Of a stretch of DNA of 64,000 nt, positions 1-11,800 are shown in pieces. Source of the stretch: Orthonyx spaldingii (taxonomy: Eukaryota; Chordata; Aves; Passeriformes; Orthonychidae); the NCBI GenBank assembly GCA_013397795.1, contig VZTJ01005312.1:304910-368909 (forward strand), written 5' to 3'. Below the pieces are notes generated by a model. That model was not told the DNA's origin, did not search any database, and saw only the letters and a list, made by a program, of their open reading frames with translations. Position numbers and translations under genes: made by a program. The first letter of the stretch is position 1. Each line of letters opens with the position of its first letter.

Positions 1-2240
1 TTTGTGCCAAGGTCTTTGGAAGTGACAGTGCTTTACAAATTCACCTCCGCTCGCATACAGGCGAAAGACCATTTAAGTGTAACATATGTGGAAACCGCTT
101 TTCCACAAAGGGCAACCTGAAAGTTCATTTTCAGAGGCATAAAGAGAAATACCCTCATATTCAGATGAACCCTTATCCTGTTCCAGAATACCTCGATAAT
201 GTTCCCACCTGCTCTGGAATCCCATATGGGATGTCACTGCCCCCCGAAAAGCCGGTCACAACGTGGTTAGACAGTAAACCTGTTTTACCAACCGTCCCGA
301 CTTCCATTGGGCTTCAGCTGCCCCCCACTATACCCAGTGTGAACAGTTATGGAGATTCTCCAAGTCTCACTCCTATGAACAGGTCACCCCAGAGGCCTTC
401 TCCTGCCTCCAGTGAATGCACTTCTCTATCCCCGAGCCTCACCACTTCTGAGTCGGGTGTTCCGGCACCTGCTGAATCCCCACAGGCCGTTCAGAGTGGC
501 TCTTCTCTGACCAAGGCAGAACCTGTCACTTTGCCTCCCACAAGCACACGACTCGGGGACCTTTCTGCAGGTGTCTCTACAGCTTCCACGTCTTCAATTC
601 CTACGGTGGTTACAGACAGCAGCGTTGCAACAAGCCTCCCAAACCCAGTGCTTCCAGCAATGTCTGACCAGTTTAAGGCAAAGTTTCCATTCGGTGGTCT
701 GCTAGACTCTATGCAAACGTCAGAAACCTCAAAACTACAACAGCTAGTGGAGAACATTGATAAGAAGATGACAGATCCAAATCAATGCGTCATTTGTCAC
801 CGTGTGCTTAGTTGTCAGAGTGCTCTCAAGATGCATTACAGAACACATACAGGAGAAAGACCATTTAAATGCAAAATTTGTGGACGTGCCTTTACTACGA
901 AAGGCAATCTAAAAACACATTTTGGAGTTCATCGAGCGAAGCCACCACTTAGAGTACAGCACTCGTGTCCCATTTGTCAGAAGAAATTTACAAACGCAGT
1001 TGTTCTTCAGCAGCACATTCGTATGCATATGGGTGGGCAAATTCCAAACACGCCACTACCAGAGGGCTTCCAGGATGCCATGGACTCAGAGCTTTCCTAT
1101 GATGAGAAGAATGTTGACACACTGAGCAACTTCGATGATGACATTGATGAAAATTCTATGGAAGAGGACCCGGAACTAAAGGACACAGCAAGTGACTCAT
1201 CCAAACCCCTTATTTCTTACTCTGGGTCATGTCCTTCTTCGCCACCTTCTGTGATCTCCAGTATTGCTGCTTTGGAGAATCAAATGAAAATGATTGATTC
1301 TGTCATGAACTGTCAGCAGCTGACCAGTTTAAAATCCATAGAAAATGGATCAGGGGAAAGTGACCATCTGAGCAATGAGTCCTCATCAGCTGTTGGTGAT
1401 CTTGAAAGCCAGAGTGCAGGCAGTCCTGCAATGTCAGAGTCTTCTTCCTCCATGCAAGCTTTGTCTCCTGTGAATAGCAATAGTGAAAGTTTCAGATCAA
1501 AGTCTCCCGGTCTCAGTAACCAGGAAGAGCCACAAGAAATACAGTTAAAGACAGAAAAACCAGACAGTCCACCACCCACAACTGAAAATGGAGGGGCATT
1601 AGATCTGACATCCACCAACCCAGGAAGACCGGTCATCAAAGAGGAGGCTCCTTTTAGTCTGCTGTTCCTGAACAGAGAACGTGGTAAGTTTAAAAGTACT
1701 GTTTGTAATATCTGTGGCAAGCCTTTTGCTTGTAAGAGTGCATTGGAAATTCACTACCGCAGCCATACTAAAGAACGTCCATTTGTTTGTACAGTCTGCA
1801 GTCGTGGGTGTTCCACTATGGGTAATTTAAAACAGCACTTACTGACGCACAAATTAAAAGAGCTGCCTTCTCAGTTATTTGAACCCAACTTTACTCTAGG
1901 TCCCAGCCAAAGTACTCCTAGCCTGGTCACCAGTACAGCACCTACCATGATCAAAATGGAAGTGAATGGTCACAGCAAGCCGATCTCTTTGGGTGAGGTT
2001 CCCTCGCTTCCAGCTGGAATCCAGGTTCCTGCTGCACCACAGACAGTGATGAGTCCGGGGATCACCCCTATGCTGGCACCCCCCCCTCGCCGGACTCCCA
2101 AGCAGCACAACTGTCAGTCGTGCGGGAAGACCTTCTCCTCAGCAAGTGCACTGCAGATACACGAGCGTACCCATACTGGTGAAAAACCGTTTGGTTGCAC
2201 AATTTGTGGTAGAGCTTTTACCACAAAGGGGAATCTTAAG
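1..2240 (+). CDS. SALL3: SALL3, 3' part of the large zinc-finger exon (partial at window start)
   Basis: Spalt-like transcriptional repressor, acting in the nucleus in limb, neural and sensory development. The frame is open from base 3, which is the second Cys of a C2H2 finger, so the N-terminus lies upstream. Fingers come in the spalt arrangement. The end of a double finger (3-140) has the HTGERPF linker. A triple follows (786-1027: CVICH, CKICG, CPICQ), then a double (1704-1850: CNICG, CTVCS) and the first part of the last double (2112-2240: CQSCG, CTICG). Between them are Ser/Pro-rich linkers, an acidic block (about 1120-1180) and three psi-K-x-E motifs: LKTE (1545), IKEE (1635) and IKME (1950). 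The exon ends on a whole codon at AAG|gtaaga. I chose SALL3 over SALL1 because ATP9B follows on the same strand, as on human 18q23, and because of the C-terminus. The family is certain; the paralog rests largely on synteny. Confidence 0.93.
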
Positions 2241-3217
2241 GTAAGAGGCCACATAAAACTGTAAAGGCTTGGGGAAGGGGGGGGTTAAAGAGTACTGCTC
2301 TTAAACTCAGCAGCTTTTAGTGCTGAGCGTTTTGTCCCAAAGACAGGTGAGAAGAGAGCTTCAAGGAAATGCTTGCTCTACAGTGGTGGTCATTATGCTT
2401 CCACTGCGTGGAAGATAAGGAATGGAAAGAAGCTGTGCAATGATGTGAACTTTAAAACTGGTTCCAGGTGTATATGTATGCATGTTGTAGTTCTCCTGAC
2501 AGATATGATGGCACACTCAGTCAGCTGAAGGACACGTTCTGAGAGTTCTTACAGACCATCAATGTAAAATAACCTTGCTGTAAACCAGAAACACAGAGCT
2601 TTCTCAGCTCATTGGGTGCCTCCCCAATTTCTATTTTCTATTCTGGTTTGTGGCCATTGCAGAGTAGAAAGCTGTTTCTCACAGATTTACAATGGGTTAC
2701 TACAGAACTGATGGCTGTTATTCCTGCAGTCTCGTTAACCATCAGGATGCAGCCTGGGGAAGACATTTTAAACATCCTTTTTAAAAATACTAAATTTAGC
2801 AAAGTAATCAGTACTTCTGACATGAGAAAAAATATGAAAACAGACAGGAAAAGGGAGAAAAAAATATCTCCTAGTATAAGTAATGCCCTTGGTAATCTTC
2901 AGCATGTGAGGACTTCCAGCTTGCATGTGAAATTGTCTAACCGAAGAGAGTATGTACCCTTTAGTCTTGCAGCACTGTTTGTTTTCACTGAGAAGAAGCA
3001 AATGCACATTGAAAAACTACTATGGAACTGGGTTTTCTTTGTGTGGGCTGTCTGGACCTTAGAACTGTGTTTTAACTGGAACTGATTTTTTTTCAATGTG
3101 AATTAAAAGGCATTTTTTTCAAAAGCAAGCACGACTGTAAGTAACAGCATTTCAGGCTAGACACCTTACCAGACTGTGCTAACTTGGGGGTGCTTCTTGT
3201 CCATGTTTACTCTGCAG
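2241..3217 (+). other. SALL3: SALL3 last intron (phase 0, 977 bp)
   Basis: The intron begins gtaaga and ends tttactctgcag. It falls between codons inside the final C2H2 finger, after the residues GNLK, so the finger's two histidines come from the next exon. If the intron is retained, the frame adds only VRGHIKL and stops at 2262-2264. No other coding signal is visible inside. Two overlapping short open frames (2612-3085 on + and 2768-3007 on -) have no recognisable content. Confidence 0.9.
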
Positions 3218-3649
3218 GTTCACATGGGGACTCACATGTGGAATAATGCCCCTGCACGCCGTGGCCGACGCCTCTCTGTGGAAAACCCCATGGCTTTGCT
3301 CGGTGGCGATGCGCTCAAGTTCTCCGAGATGTTCCAGAAGGATTTGGCAGCTCGGGCCATGAATGTTGACCCCAATTTTTGGAACCAATATGCTGCAGCT
3401 ATCACTAACGGACTTGCTATGAAGAACAATGAAATTTCTGTCATACAGAACGGAGGCATTCCTCAGCTCCCAGTAAGTCTAGGCGGAGGCGCCATCTCGC
3501 CTCTAAGTAACCTTACCGGTGGCATGGACAAAGCTCGCACAGGCAGCAGCCCTCCCATTGTCAGTCTGGACAAAGCAAGTTCTGAAACGGGAGCCAGTCG
3601 TCCATTCACGAGATTTATTGAGGATAATAAAGAGATTGGCATAAATTAA
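3218..3649 (+). CDS. SALL3: SALL3 terminal coding exon
   Basis: The exon codes for 143 residues and a TAA stop at 3647-3649. It opens with VHMGTHMWNN, supplying the two zinc-ligand histidines that complete the last finger begun at the end of the previous exon. Next comes the basic APARRGRRLS segment, then the conserved spalt C-terminal block (SVENPMALLGGDALKFSEMF, a DPNFWNQYAAAITNG stretch, PQLPVSLGG), ending in RPFTRFIEDNKEIGIN. From memory, that ending matches vertebrate SALL3 closely. The acceptor at 3216-3217 keeps phase 0 with the upstream exon. The role of the C-terminal block is not well defined, but it is strongly conserved in the family. There is no frame break. Confidence 0.94.
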   Translation, partial: VHMGTHMWNNAPARRGRRLSVENPMALLGGDALKFSEMFQKDLAARAMNVDPNFWNQYAAAITNGLAMKNNEISVIQNGGIPQLPVSLGGGAISPLSNLTGGMDKARTGSSPPIVSLDKASSETGASRPFTRFIEDNKEIGIN

Positions 3650-4569
3650 AAGCATTCATTCCGAATAACTGTTGGACCTCTGCTCAACACAACACTTGTC
3701 CTGTTCCATGTACAGCTTTTGAAGCTAAAAGCAGTAGTTTCCTGACCTAAATGCATAGGTTCCCATTAAAGTTTTATCCATAGCAGAAATACATAACTTT
3801 GTGGCTGCTGAAAAGTTGTCTTGCAAGATCTGCATGGTACTCCTTTCAACAGTGAGTTTGACTGTTATTGAGAACTTTGAAACCTTTTAATTTAACAGAA
3901 AACAAACATACAAACCAGTCATGGGATAACTTCATTAGAAACAGAAAGAGGCTAGTCTACATTCACTTTGCTTCTTACAAAACTTACTATTACCTGAGAA
4001 AGGGGGGCTTCATTACAGCATTCTGTCACACTTATTTGCTGGTTTTGTTCAAATTAGTTAGCAACTTGGACTATGTTTTTAGGAATCTTAATCTTAAATA
4101 AGTGATTTAGTACCCCAATGCTGTGTATTATTACAGTATCCTTGTCTGTAGTATTTATAATGTTAAGATTATGCGGGTAACAGACAATATACTAGCCCCA
4201 AACTTAAATGAAGCTTTTGTACTGCAAAATACATCTGGCTATGTGATTTTTCTTTTTTCTTTTTTTTTTTAAGCAAGTTTTGTTTTACTATGAATAAGTG
4301 GTTTCTTTCAATGCAGGCAAAATTGTGAAGTTTTATTGGGAAAGACAGCATGCTTTTCATGTGCAAGTACCTGTCAGTAACAAACCTTTTTTTATTTAAA
4401 TATTTGTAGCTGCTATGTGGACAGTTGTTCTATTAAATGCAAAAAAAAATGTAGTGTGGATTTTAGCTCAATGATTGGAAAACAAGTTACAGACAAACCT
4501 TAGCACCATAAATTATTCACAACATTATAAACAGTTGTGAGTAAATACTCCATGTTATCAAAGCTGTAC

Positions 4570-4575
4570 AATAAA
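4570..4575 (+). terminator. Candidate proximal poly(A) signal AATAAA of SALL3
   Basis: A canonical hexamer is followed within about 10-30 bases by a GT-rich stretch (ggtaatgtttgtataatgtg), the usual layout of a cleavage site with a downstream element. Using it would give a 3' UTR of about 0.95 kb. Confidence 0.5.
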
Positions 4576-5994
4576 AAGGTAATGTTTGTATAATGTGGTT
4601 GCAAACTTTTAATTTATACTATTGCACTTTTAGTATTTTGTATTAGGGAGGTTTGTCTATAATTTGAAACTGAACAAAGATGTGAACTATTTTATTAATA
4701 GTACTTTGACTTTAGGAATAAGGAGGAAGACCCTGTTGCAAGTTTCTTGTCTTAAACAAGAAGAGATCTCTATCAACTAAGCAGAAAATTGCAGAGAATT
4801 GTCAGATCCTTAGGAAATATGGGGACTACCATTTCTTAAACAGAAATTATTCATTTAACTTTTCTACGAAGCCCACTTAAAGACGTGACCACCCCTGACA
4901 GAATTCTGATACATTTATTTTAGGAGTGTGATATTAATACAAGTCTAGGATAGAGGAAGAAGAACATTATGTAGGTTTAATTTTCCTATAACCTGTTCTG
5001 TCTCTTTCACACATAACCACAAGAAATATGCTGGCTGCCTAAGAATAGAGGGAACAAAAAAAGGACTTTTGGGCAGCGTGAGCAGTAGCAACACACAAAT
5101 GTTCTGTATTTATTTCCAGCTCTGTCTGATTATCTTTTCAGATTACACCAAAGCACAATGTGCTCTGATTAATCAAATATAATTTTACATTGATTGCATT
5201 GTTGGAATTACGCTGAGAAAACAAAGGGAATGGTTCCACTCATAAGTTAGGCTGGGGATGCTGAGGAGACTGGGGCTTAATCAAAACTTGAACAGTAAAT
5301 GTTTTGTGTACTACCTCATTTTTGTGCATTACAAGCATGGTGGAGTTGACAGTCAGAACTTCCGTCCAGCAGAATTGCTTGAGGGACATTATGGGTAGCT
5401 GGGTAACAGCGCAAGGAGTTTTATGCCCCTGAAGAATGAATCAGACAGTGAGGTCTTCTCAGTTGAGACTGAAAAATAGGACAATCTTTCTTATACAACA
5501 GAAACCATTACTGTAAAAGGATGGACTATTTCTGCCATCATGTAATGGAGTGAAAAGTGGTTCAAAGACTTATTAGCTGTTTGTTTCTATTGGAAATGAA
5601 CAATGAACTCTACAGCTCCATTTTCTACAATGATGAGATAGAGATATATAGATATAAATATATATCTATATCTGAGCAAAATTATATGTCTGTAACACCT
5701 CTATAATATAACATAATTTTTTGCCACAGTGTGTGGGTCGTTAGGGGTGTTTCCAAGCATTAAAAAAAAAGAAAATTGAGGTGGCTTAATGTTGCTGTAT
5801 TTCAGCAATTGAATGTTTTTATTTATCTGTGTAATTTTTTGTGTGACTTTTTTTTGTTAGTATTTGGTACTATGTAGTGTTATCTCTATTCCCTAAAGGA
5901 TGTGTATAACTTTAAAAAAAAGGGAAAAAAAAAAAGAAAGAAAAATAGAGAAGAAAAAATGAAAAAGGAAAAAGAGAAAAAATATGTAAAATGT

Positions 5995-6002
5995 TGTAAA
6001 TA
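5995..6002 (+). promoter_or_regulatory. Pumilio-type element TGTAAATA in the long SALL3 3' UTR
   Basis: The octamer fits the UGUANAUA consensus bound by PUM proteins in mRNA. It is included only in transcripts that pass the 4570 poly(A) signal. An octamer like this can occur by chance in AT-rich DNA. Confidence 0.3.
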
Positions 6003-6171
6003 AGATGGTTGACGATGGTACAGTAAGACTGACCCCATTTTGTATTCAGGGTTAGGCCATTCCTCTCTGCATGGTGAAGAGAGACACTATTTTTATACTG
6101 TGATACCATGTAGGGCTGGGAGCCTCCCTGAAACAGCTGGGAATTGTTACCTAGATCCAATATTTTTTATT

Positions 6172-6258
6172 ATTAAATCTTGTTGGCTTGACACATCTGC
6201 TGATTGAAATGGATGTCTTAGTCTAGGTTACTATTTTTGTCATATGGAATTGAATAAA
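6172..6258 (+). terminator. Candidate distal poly(A) signals of SALL3 (ATTAAA 6172, AATAAA 6253)
   Basis: Two hexamers lie 81 bases apart. The first is followed by a T/G-rich stretch (cttgttggcttg). Either could end a SALL3 mRNA with a 3' UTR of about 2.5-2.6 kb. Which one is used is an inference. Confidence 0.4.
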
Positions 6259-6260
6259 AT

Positions 6261-8639
6261 GCAGGATGTAATATTATTTCTGAATTGCGTTCCTTGATTA
6301 CTCTAATAACAGAACAAGATATGAGAGTAAGGTCACTTGTGGTAGATTGGTGTCAATGACTTCTAATCGTTGCATCTGAAAATCAAAATAATGTCGACAC
6401 CATATATTCAAATGTTTTTCTAATTTTTATTAACAGTGCAAAGGGATAGAATTATTAAAATCTCTTTTCCAATAAAAATAAATTTGAAAGTGTTTATCCC
6501 AAGGCAGAAGAACAAAAAAAGACACACAAAAAATATTTTTTGGAGGGGGAAAACAGACTTCGGAATGGCTACTGTTTCAAATTGACTGCTCTCTGAACAC
6601 TTATCATGTACTGTCTACTGAAAAAACCTCCTTTTCAGGTTGTTTAAATATCTGCCTAATATTCATGATACACTGCATGATAAAATTTGGGAACAAATTT
6701 ATTAGGAGCAATTCTAAAATTCAAATTCTAAAATAAAAAAAAAACCAAACAACCAGACACAAAAAAGGAAAAAAATTGACAACTCGCATCCGTTCATTCC
6801 AAATGACATAACCTATATGTTTAAACCCATGGTTTTGTTTTGTCTTTTTTTTCAATACCCTCAATTATCAAAGCATGTCTAACTTTAACCAAATTATTTT
6901 TTCACATTGATTTAAATGAAAGTATTTACATTCTTAAGGTTAGGCATGTGGTTAAGTATCTCCTGCAAAAAAGCTGTATGTTCAAGTAACCTCCAAGCTG
7001 TTATATTCTGATGGTGAATGCCTGCTGCATTTAAAACAGACAAAAGATAAATAAAAGAGAAAAATCTGTATTAATCATCTTTCAGTGGCCTTGTTATGCA
7101 GATACTCTGTTTTATAAGACGAACCCAAAGAAGGTATGAGTTTCCTCAGGTGACTCAATAACGATAGGTTTGTACTTTTCTTCCTCCATGCACGTCCCTG
7201 AGCCTTGCTGAGAGAAAACACAATATGCAAAAGAGAAGAAAAGCAAAGGAGCGCTGATAGCTATGGTTCTGTTCAAAACAGAAGAGGAAAATTACCTGCT
7301 TTCCCCTTCTCCCCCACAAAAAAGGATGAAAGCAGAATGGTATCTATTTTTAAATATGTATGGGTTATTTTTTTTTGTCATATAAAGACATTAAATAATA
7401 AAATATGCTACACAGATGAAAATGGTCAAAGTCTGTTGAATTACAGATGTTTAAACATAGAAGCATGTAGGAACTCTATATATGATCAGAAAAATTGCCT
7501 GTTATGATTTTTTTAGGGGAGGGTTCCAGCAAGGCTTTCAAACTTTTCACTTCGTTTTTCCCACGAGTTATTAGAAAGAGAGCATTTATGACAAATGATT
7601 GACGTAACTAGATTTTTGCCCAATTTTTTTTTCATTTTGTATATATTAGCCCTCAATATATTATATGTTCCTTTACATGTTTTGTCCTTTCTCTCTTGGC
7701 AAATACTTTGTTTTCCTAAAGCTGCATTTGTGCTGCATTTGTGTTGCCTTTAATTTACTTCTCTGCATGTACTCTGTCATTTGGAAGATACTGTGGTTTA
7801 TTTTTTTCCTTTTTCTCTAATTCTGCAGAGGTCAAAAGAGCTGCCTGTTTTTTACGTCTATGTGTAACACTAGCATAATGAGTGATGAAGTCTTCAGTGA
7901 TGTGATCAGGTATGTGCATAGCTCACAGGATTTGCTGACAAACATGCCATTCACACACCTTTCTCCAGACGAAGGCATGAAGCTTGTCATTGTTGCTGGT
8001 AGAAGGCAGCCGCAGATGGGCAGGAGGATGGAAGTCCTGATCCTTCAAGCCGCCTGTTTTTACACCACTGAAGCTCTACAGCCTTTAGTGGAGATGCTCC
8101 AGTTTATTCTGGTGCAAGAGGGACTGCTTCCATGTTCAGATATCTTGCTTTACACATTTTCAAAACAATGGCTAGTTATACAGTGAGGAAGAGTATGTCT
8201 AAGCAAAAGCATTCCGGACTTTATTTTAAAAGAGGGAAAAGAGAATACATATATTTTACTACATTCCACAGGATTATCCCAGTTTTAAAGGAGGTCCTGA
8301 AAGTCAAATCTAAAAATAAACATGGCTGTGCCCCTTAATATATAATTTGATGTCATCATCTGAATATTCAGCTTATTCACATAAATGAGTAAAAGAACCT
8401 GTAATTTTTATGCATAAAAGTAAAAGAATGGGAGACTCGTGCTACAGCTGTGCTACACAAGGTATGCACTCACAGGGAAATGCCTTCCCTTTGCAGATAT
8501 GAAAGGTATCAGGAGATTTATGAAAAGAAAAATACATGTTTACGCATGTCACAGGACCAATGTATAGTACTTTATTTTTTCAAAGGAAGAATGTCTCAAT
8601 CAATTGACAAAGTGACAAATAGGAAAGCCAACAGCTTTG
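6261..8639. other. Intergenic DNA downstream of SALL3
   Basis: AT-rich DNA without a recognised gene. It includes one exon-like segment, listed separately at 7829-7909. A 108-codon open frame (7860-8186, +) runs through that segment, but its protein resembles nothing I know. Confidence 0.5.
7829..7909 (+). other. Exon-like segment with strong splice sites
   Basis: Eighty-one bases are bounded by a long pyrimidine tract ending in ttctgcag on the left and cag|gtatgt on the right, both close to the splice consensus. One frame is open across the whole segment (27 codons, length divisible by 3). It lies 4.2 kb past the SALL3 stop, so it could belong to a noncoding transcript or be chance. There is no homology I recognise. 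Confidence 0.25.
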
Positions 8640-8886
8640 GGCTGTGCCACTGACATATTTTGATGATGTGGGCAAGTTCTTTACTAGACTAATATTTTGC
8701 TTAAGAATGACATACTTCTGTGGCCTCTGGGAATCCCTTTGCAGCGTCAGCTAGCACCTTGAAGTATTGGGATATCCCATCAGTAAGACGGCGTAACACT
8801 TTCGTACCTACCTCACAGGGGTGTTGTGAGGAATAGTTTTATGTTTGTACAGTGTTTCAAAGATGGAAAATGCTTGGTATTATCAC
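8640..8886 (+). repeat. MIR-like ancient SINE fragment
   Basis: Two blocks in the right order resemble the mammal-wide/amniote MIR consensus. Around 8663 is gatgatgtgggcaagttctt. Around 8808 is acctacctcacaggggtgtt, followed by gtgaggaat and a decayed tail with ttggtattatca. MIR-type SINEs are known in sauropsids as old, diverged copies. The assignment is from memory of the consensus. Confidence 0.55.
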
Positions 8887-11800
8887 TGATTTTAGAGACT
8901 TTACAGTACATTATTTATTATTTGTACTCCAGTAATACCTATGAGCTCCAGTCAGGACTGAGAGGCCTTATCCTAAATGTTGTCAGTATCCTAACCTAGT
9001 CAGGACTGATACAAAATTTTATTCAGTAACATGTTTCAATGGAGATATTTCATTATCAAATACCTATTTGATTACTATAGGGTTTAATTCAATTATTTAG
9101 GTGTTCAAATTGATTATCAGTTTTAGGCCATGGCAGAGAATTATCTGGTATCATATTTTGTTTTGAGTTTGTATTGATTTCCAGAAAGAGTGCACCAGTT
9201 TTCTACAGATATTCTACAATCAAATCTTGCTATCAGTGGAATTCTACTGTACTTTTTGCTATTAAAGCTAAACATTAAAATATATGTGTGTGTATACATT
9301 ATTATACACCAATATATAATATATATACCTATAAATATGTATGTTTTGAATTTCTTTAGCTGCTCAGATTAATTTCAAACTGTGTGTGGCATATTTTGCT
9401 CAAGCATTGCCCATTTCAGATGCAACTTAGACATCGTTAAATGGTATTGGCTCTCAGTAAAGATATAAAAACTGGAAAACATGACAACAAAAGACATATT
9501 GTTGCTATCATATTTATGAAGGCTTGTAAGGAAAGTGTCTAAGTCTCAAATGTATTAAAAATCTTCAGTAAGTCATAGAAGTCTTTACTTAGATTATGTT
9601 GAAATAAACTATTATATCAGAATGAGATCACTGTATATAAGTATGTTAAAATGAATAAATAATTCCAAAGGTAATGCTTGCTATCATTTGGATGCTGAAC
9701 AGAAAGTAATTTGTTTCCCAGATTGGCAAACTATGGTTAATATTTTTTTACAGGTATCTGATTTACAATACTGTGTTAAGCAGCCTTTTTAGCATCTGGT
9801 CATGTGCTAAATATATTGGCTCAATTAATTCTATTGATACTCCTGGATTTTTTATTTGATTGTAAGGAAAGTTTTTGGTTTAGTTTTGATTGAGTTCTCA
9901 TCAGTGATGTTAGTCTCACTGATTTCACTCAGACACATCATGGAGTAATGATATGAGCAACGGTGGGTGAATCTAGACTAAAGAATGTCTCTTTCCTTTC
10001 CTTCTGGGTATTACTGACATCTCTTCATCACCCCATTCCATGCTGGTTGCCAGCCAACATGTCATAGGCTGTTGTCTTCCTTGTGTGTTGATTAGCACTT
10101 GTGGCTCAGCCAATTTTGTCGAACACGTGGCACTGGTTCTGCTAAAATGCACACTTCATACGGGACCTATGGATACACTAACATAAGTATTATATTTGAG
10201 ACAGGCTGCTGGTGGAGGCTATAAGTGAATACCTATGTTGGAAGTTGTATGCCATTACTTATTGTGTGCGGCGAATAAAATGCGTACCTAAAAGGTCATC
10301 AGGAGGTTTCTGTCACTTTAGACTCTCAATAATGTGCCTGATATAGGAGGATTGGTTTGGATTTTACTTTTTTAAACAATCCTTGCAAGGACAGTTATGA
10401 ACAGATACCTTAAAAAGGGGAATATACATTTTCAGGTGGGAGTTTTGCTGGCAGAACTTGATTGGGACTTGCCTTTTTTTCTGCCCATTTTTTATTAAAT
10501 GTCTCTTGCCAACATAGTCTTCTAGATAACTTCACAGTTAGAATTTAGTCCTTCACCTAGGTTTTAGTCTGCCATTATCCCATTTCAAACAGGCTTACCA
10601 AAACCAACGGCCTTCATACTAAGAGATTAGCTAATACATCTAATGGGTAACAGAATCAATCTCCCTGTGCACTTTGGAAATTTTCTTAAAAGAAAATTCA
10701 GTTAAATCTTCAAACAGTTTCTTATGTATCTTGTGCCATTGAATGTGATATCTATTCCAATATTTGGCAACAGTCTGGGCCAGGCTGTAATACTTTCCCT
10801 TACACTGGGTAGCACAGTTCTCCACAATTTACCCTAGCTAAAGTAATGATATGTGCCAACCAGTATTACTCATTAAATGGATTTTTTTTCAATGTGTTAT
10901 CCTGCAACTTATTACAATAGCTGTTATTCCAGCCTCACCGAAGGTAGATTAAATGAACCAGGCAGTCTCTGCAGCCTACATGTTTCCTCTTCTCCAAGCC
11001 CTACTATCTTCATGAAACAGTTTGCCAGTGTTTCCTCTGTGATAATATGTCTTCTGATTCTTTTCTGCAAGGTGGTGCTGCTCTGTTAATTTCTTTGGTT
11101 TCATTGTGTTTCTGTACATGGCCATGTACTTCACATGTTTTCTTTTAAGGTAGTGTTAGATTTGCCCAGTGCACACATCTGTCCTTGTATTATGTTGAGA
11201 CTAATTTATTTTTAATTATGGGGCCAGGTCATATTGTCCCTACTCACCTAATCTCCACCTAATTCCAATTAATTTCTTTCACTGGATCTATGAGTAGAAG
11301 ATACTGCATAATGAAGCAAAATTCGGCACCCTGAAACTTTGAAGGATTTTAAAATGTTTGTGCAGCTGGGATTACTGCACACTCACATGTTGAATACTCG
11401 AGTTTATTACCCTCAGCTCTTGGGCCTGTTACACATACAACTAGTTCCACTCTTAGTTCCTTTATGTCTGGAAACTCTTTCAGACTGGTCTTGGTTTTCC
11501 ATACTTTTTAAAAATAACAGTATATTACTTTCCCCAAAAACCTATATCAAAAAAGCATTCATTTAGTGGTTAATGTTTTCCATGCAGCAAGCAAATTGTA
11601 ACAAGGAGTAACCAAATGTTGCTTTAATTTCAATGGAACAACTCACATATAATGCTGAGATGGAAGTAAAGCTCAGATGAGTACAGTAAGTAGCCTTTTC
11701 TTCACAATTATCTTTATAAGTAGCTTTGCCTTTATATCTCTAGTGCTAAATGGGAGAAACATAAAGGAATCATAGACCACATGACAAGCAACCAATATAG

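Larger units (their letters stand above)
3650..6260 (+). other. SALL3: SALL3 3' untranslated region (extent inferred)
   Basis: This AT-rich stretch after the SALL3 stop has no convincing reading frame. It carries candidate poly(A) signals: AATAAA at 4570 followed by a GT-rich stretch, ATTAAA at 6172, and AATAAA at 6253. It also holds a purine-rich tract (5911-5985), a Pumilio-type octamer (5995-6002) and an AT palindrome (5641-5672). The true 3' end is not visible from sequence alone. The end at 6260 is the last strong hexamer before ordinary intergenic DNA. Confidence 0.55.

Noticed and set aside
1..3649. SALL1 as the identity of the zinc-finger gene
   Set aside because: SALL1 has the same finger plan, but the downstream same-strand ATP9B and the C-terminal sequence fit SALL3. 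SALL1 lies beside other genes in vertebrates.
7860..8186. 108-codon open frame downstream of SALL3 as a protein gene
   Set aside because: The sequence matches no family I know, and the frame crosses a strong splice donor at 7,910. Only the exon-like 81 bases are kept as a candidate.
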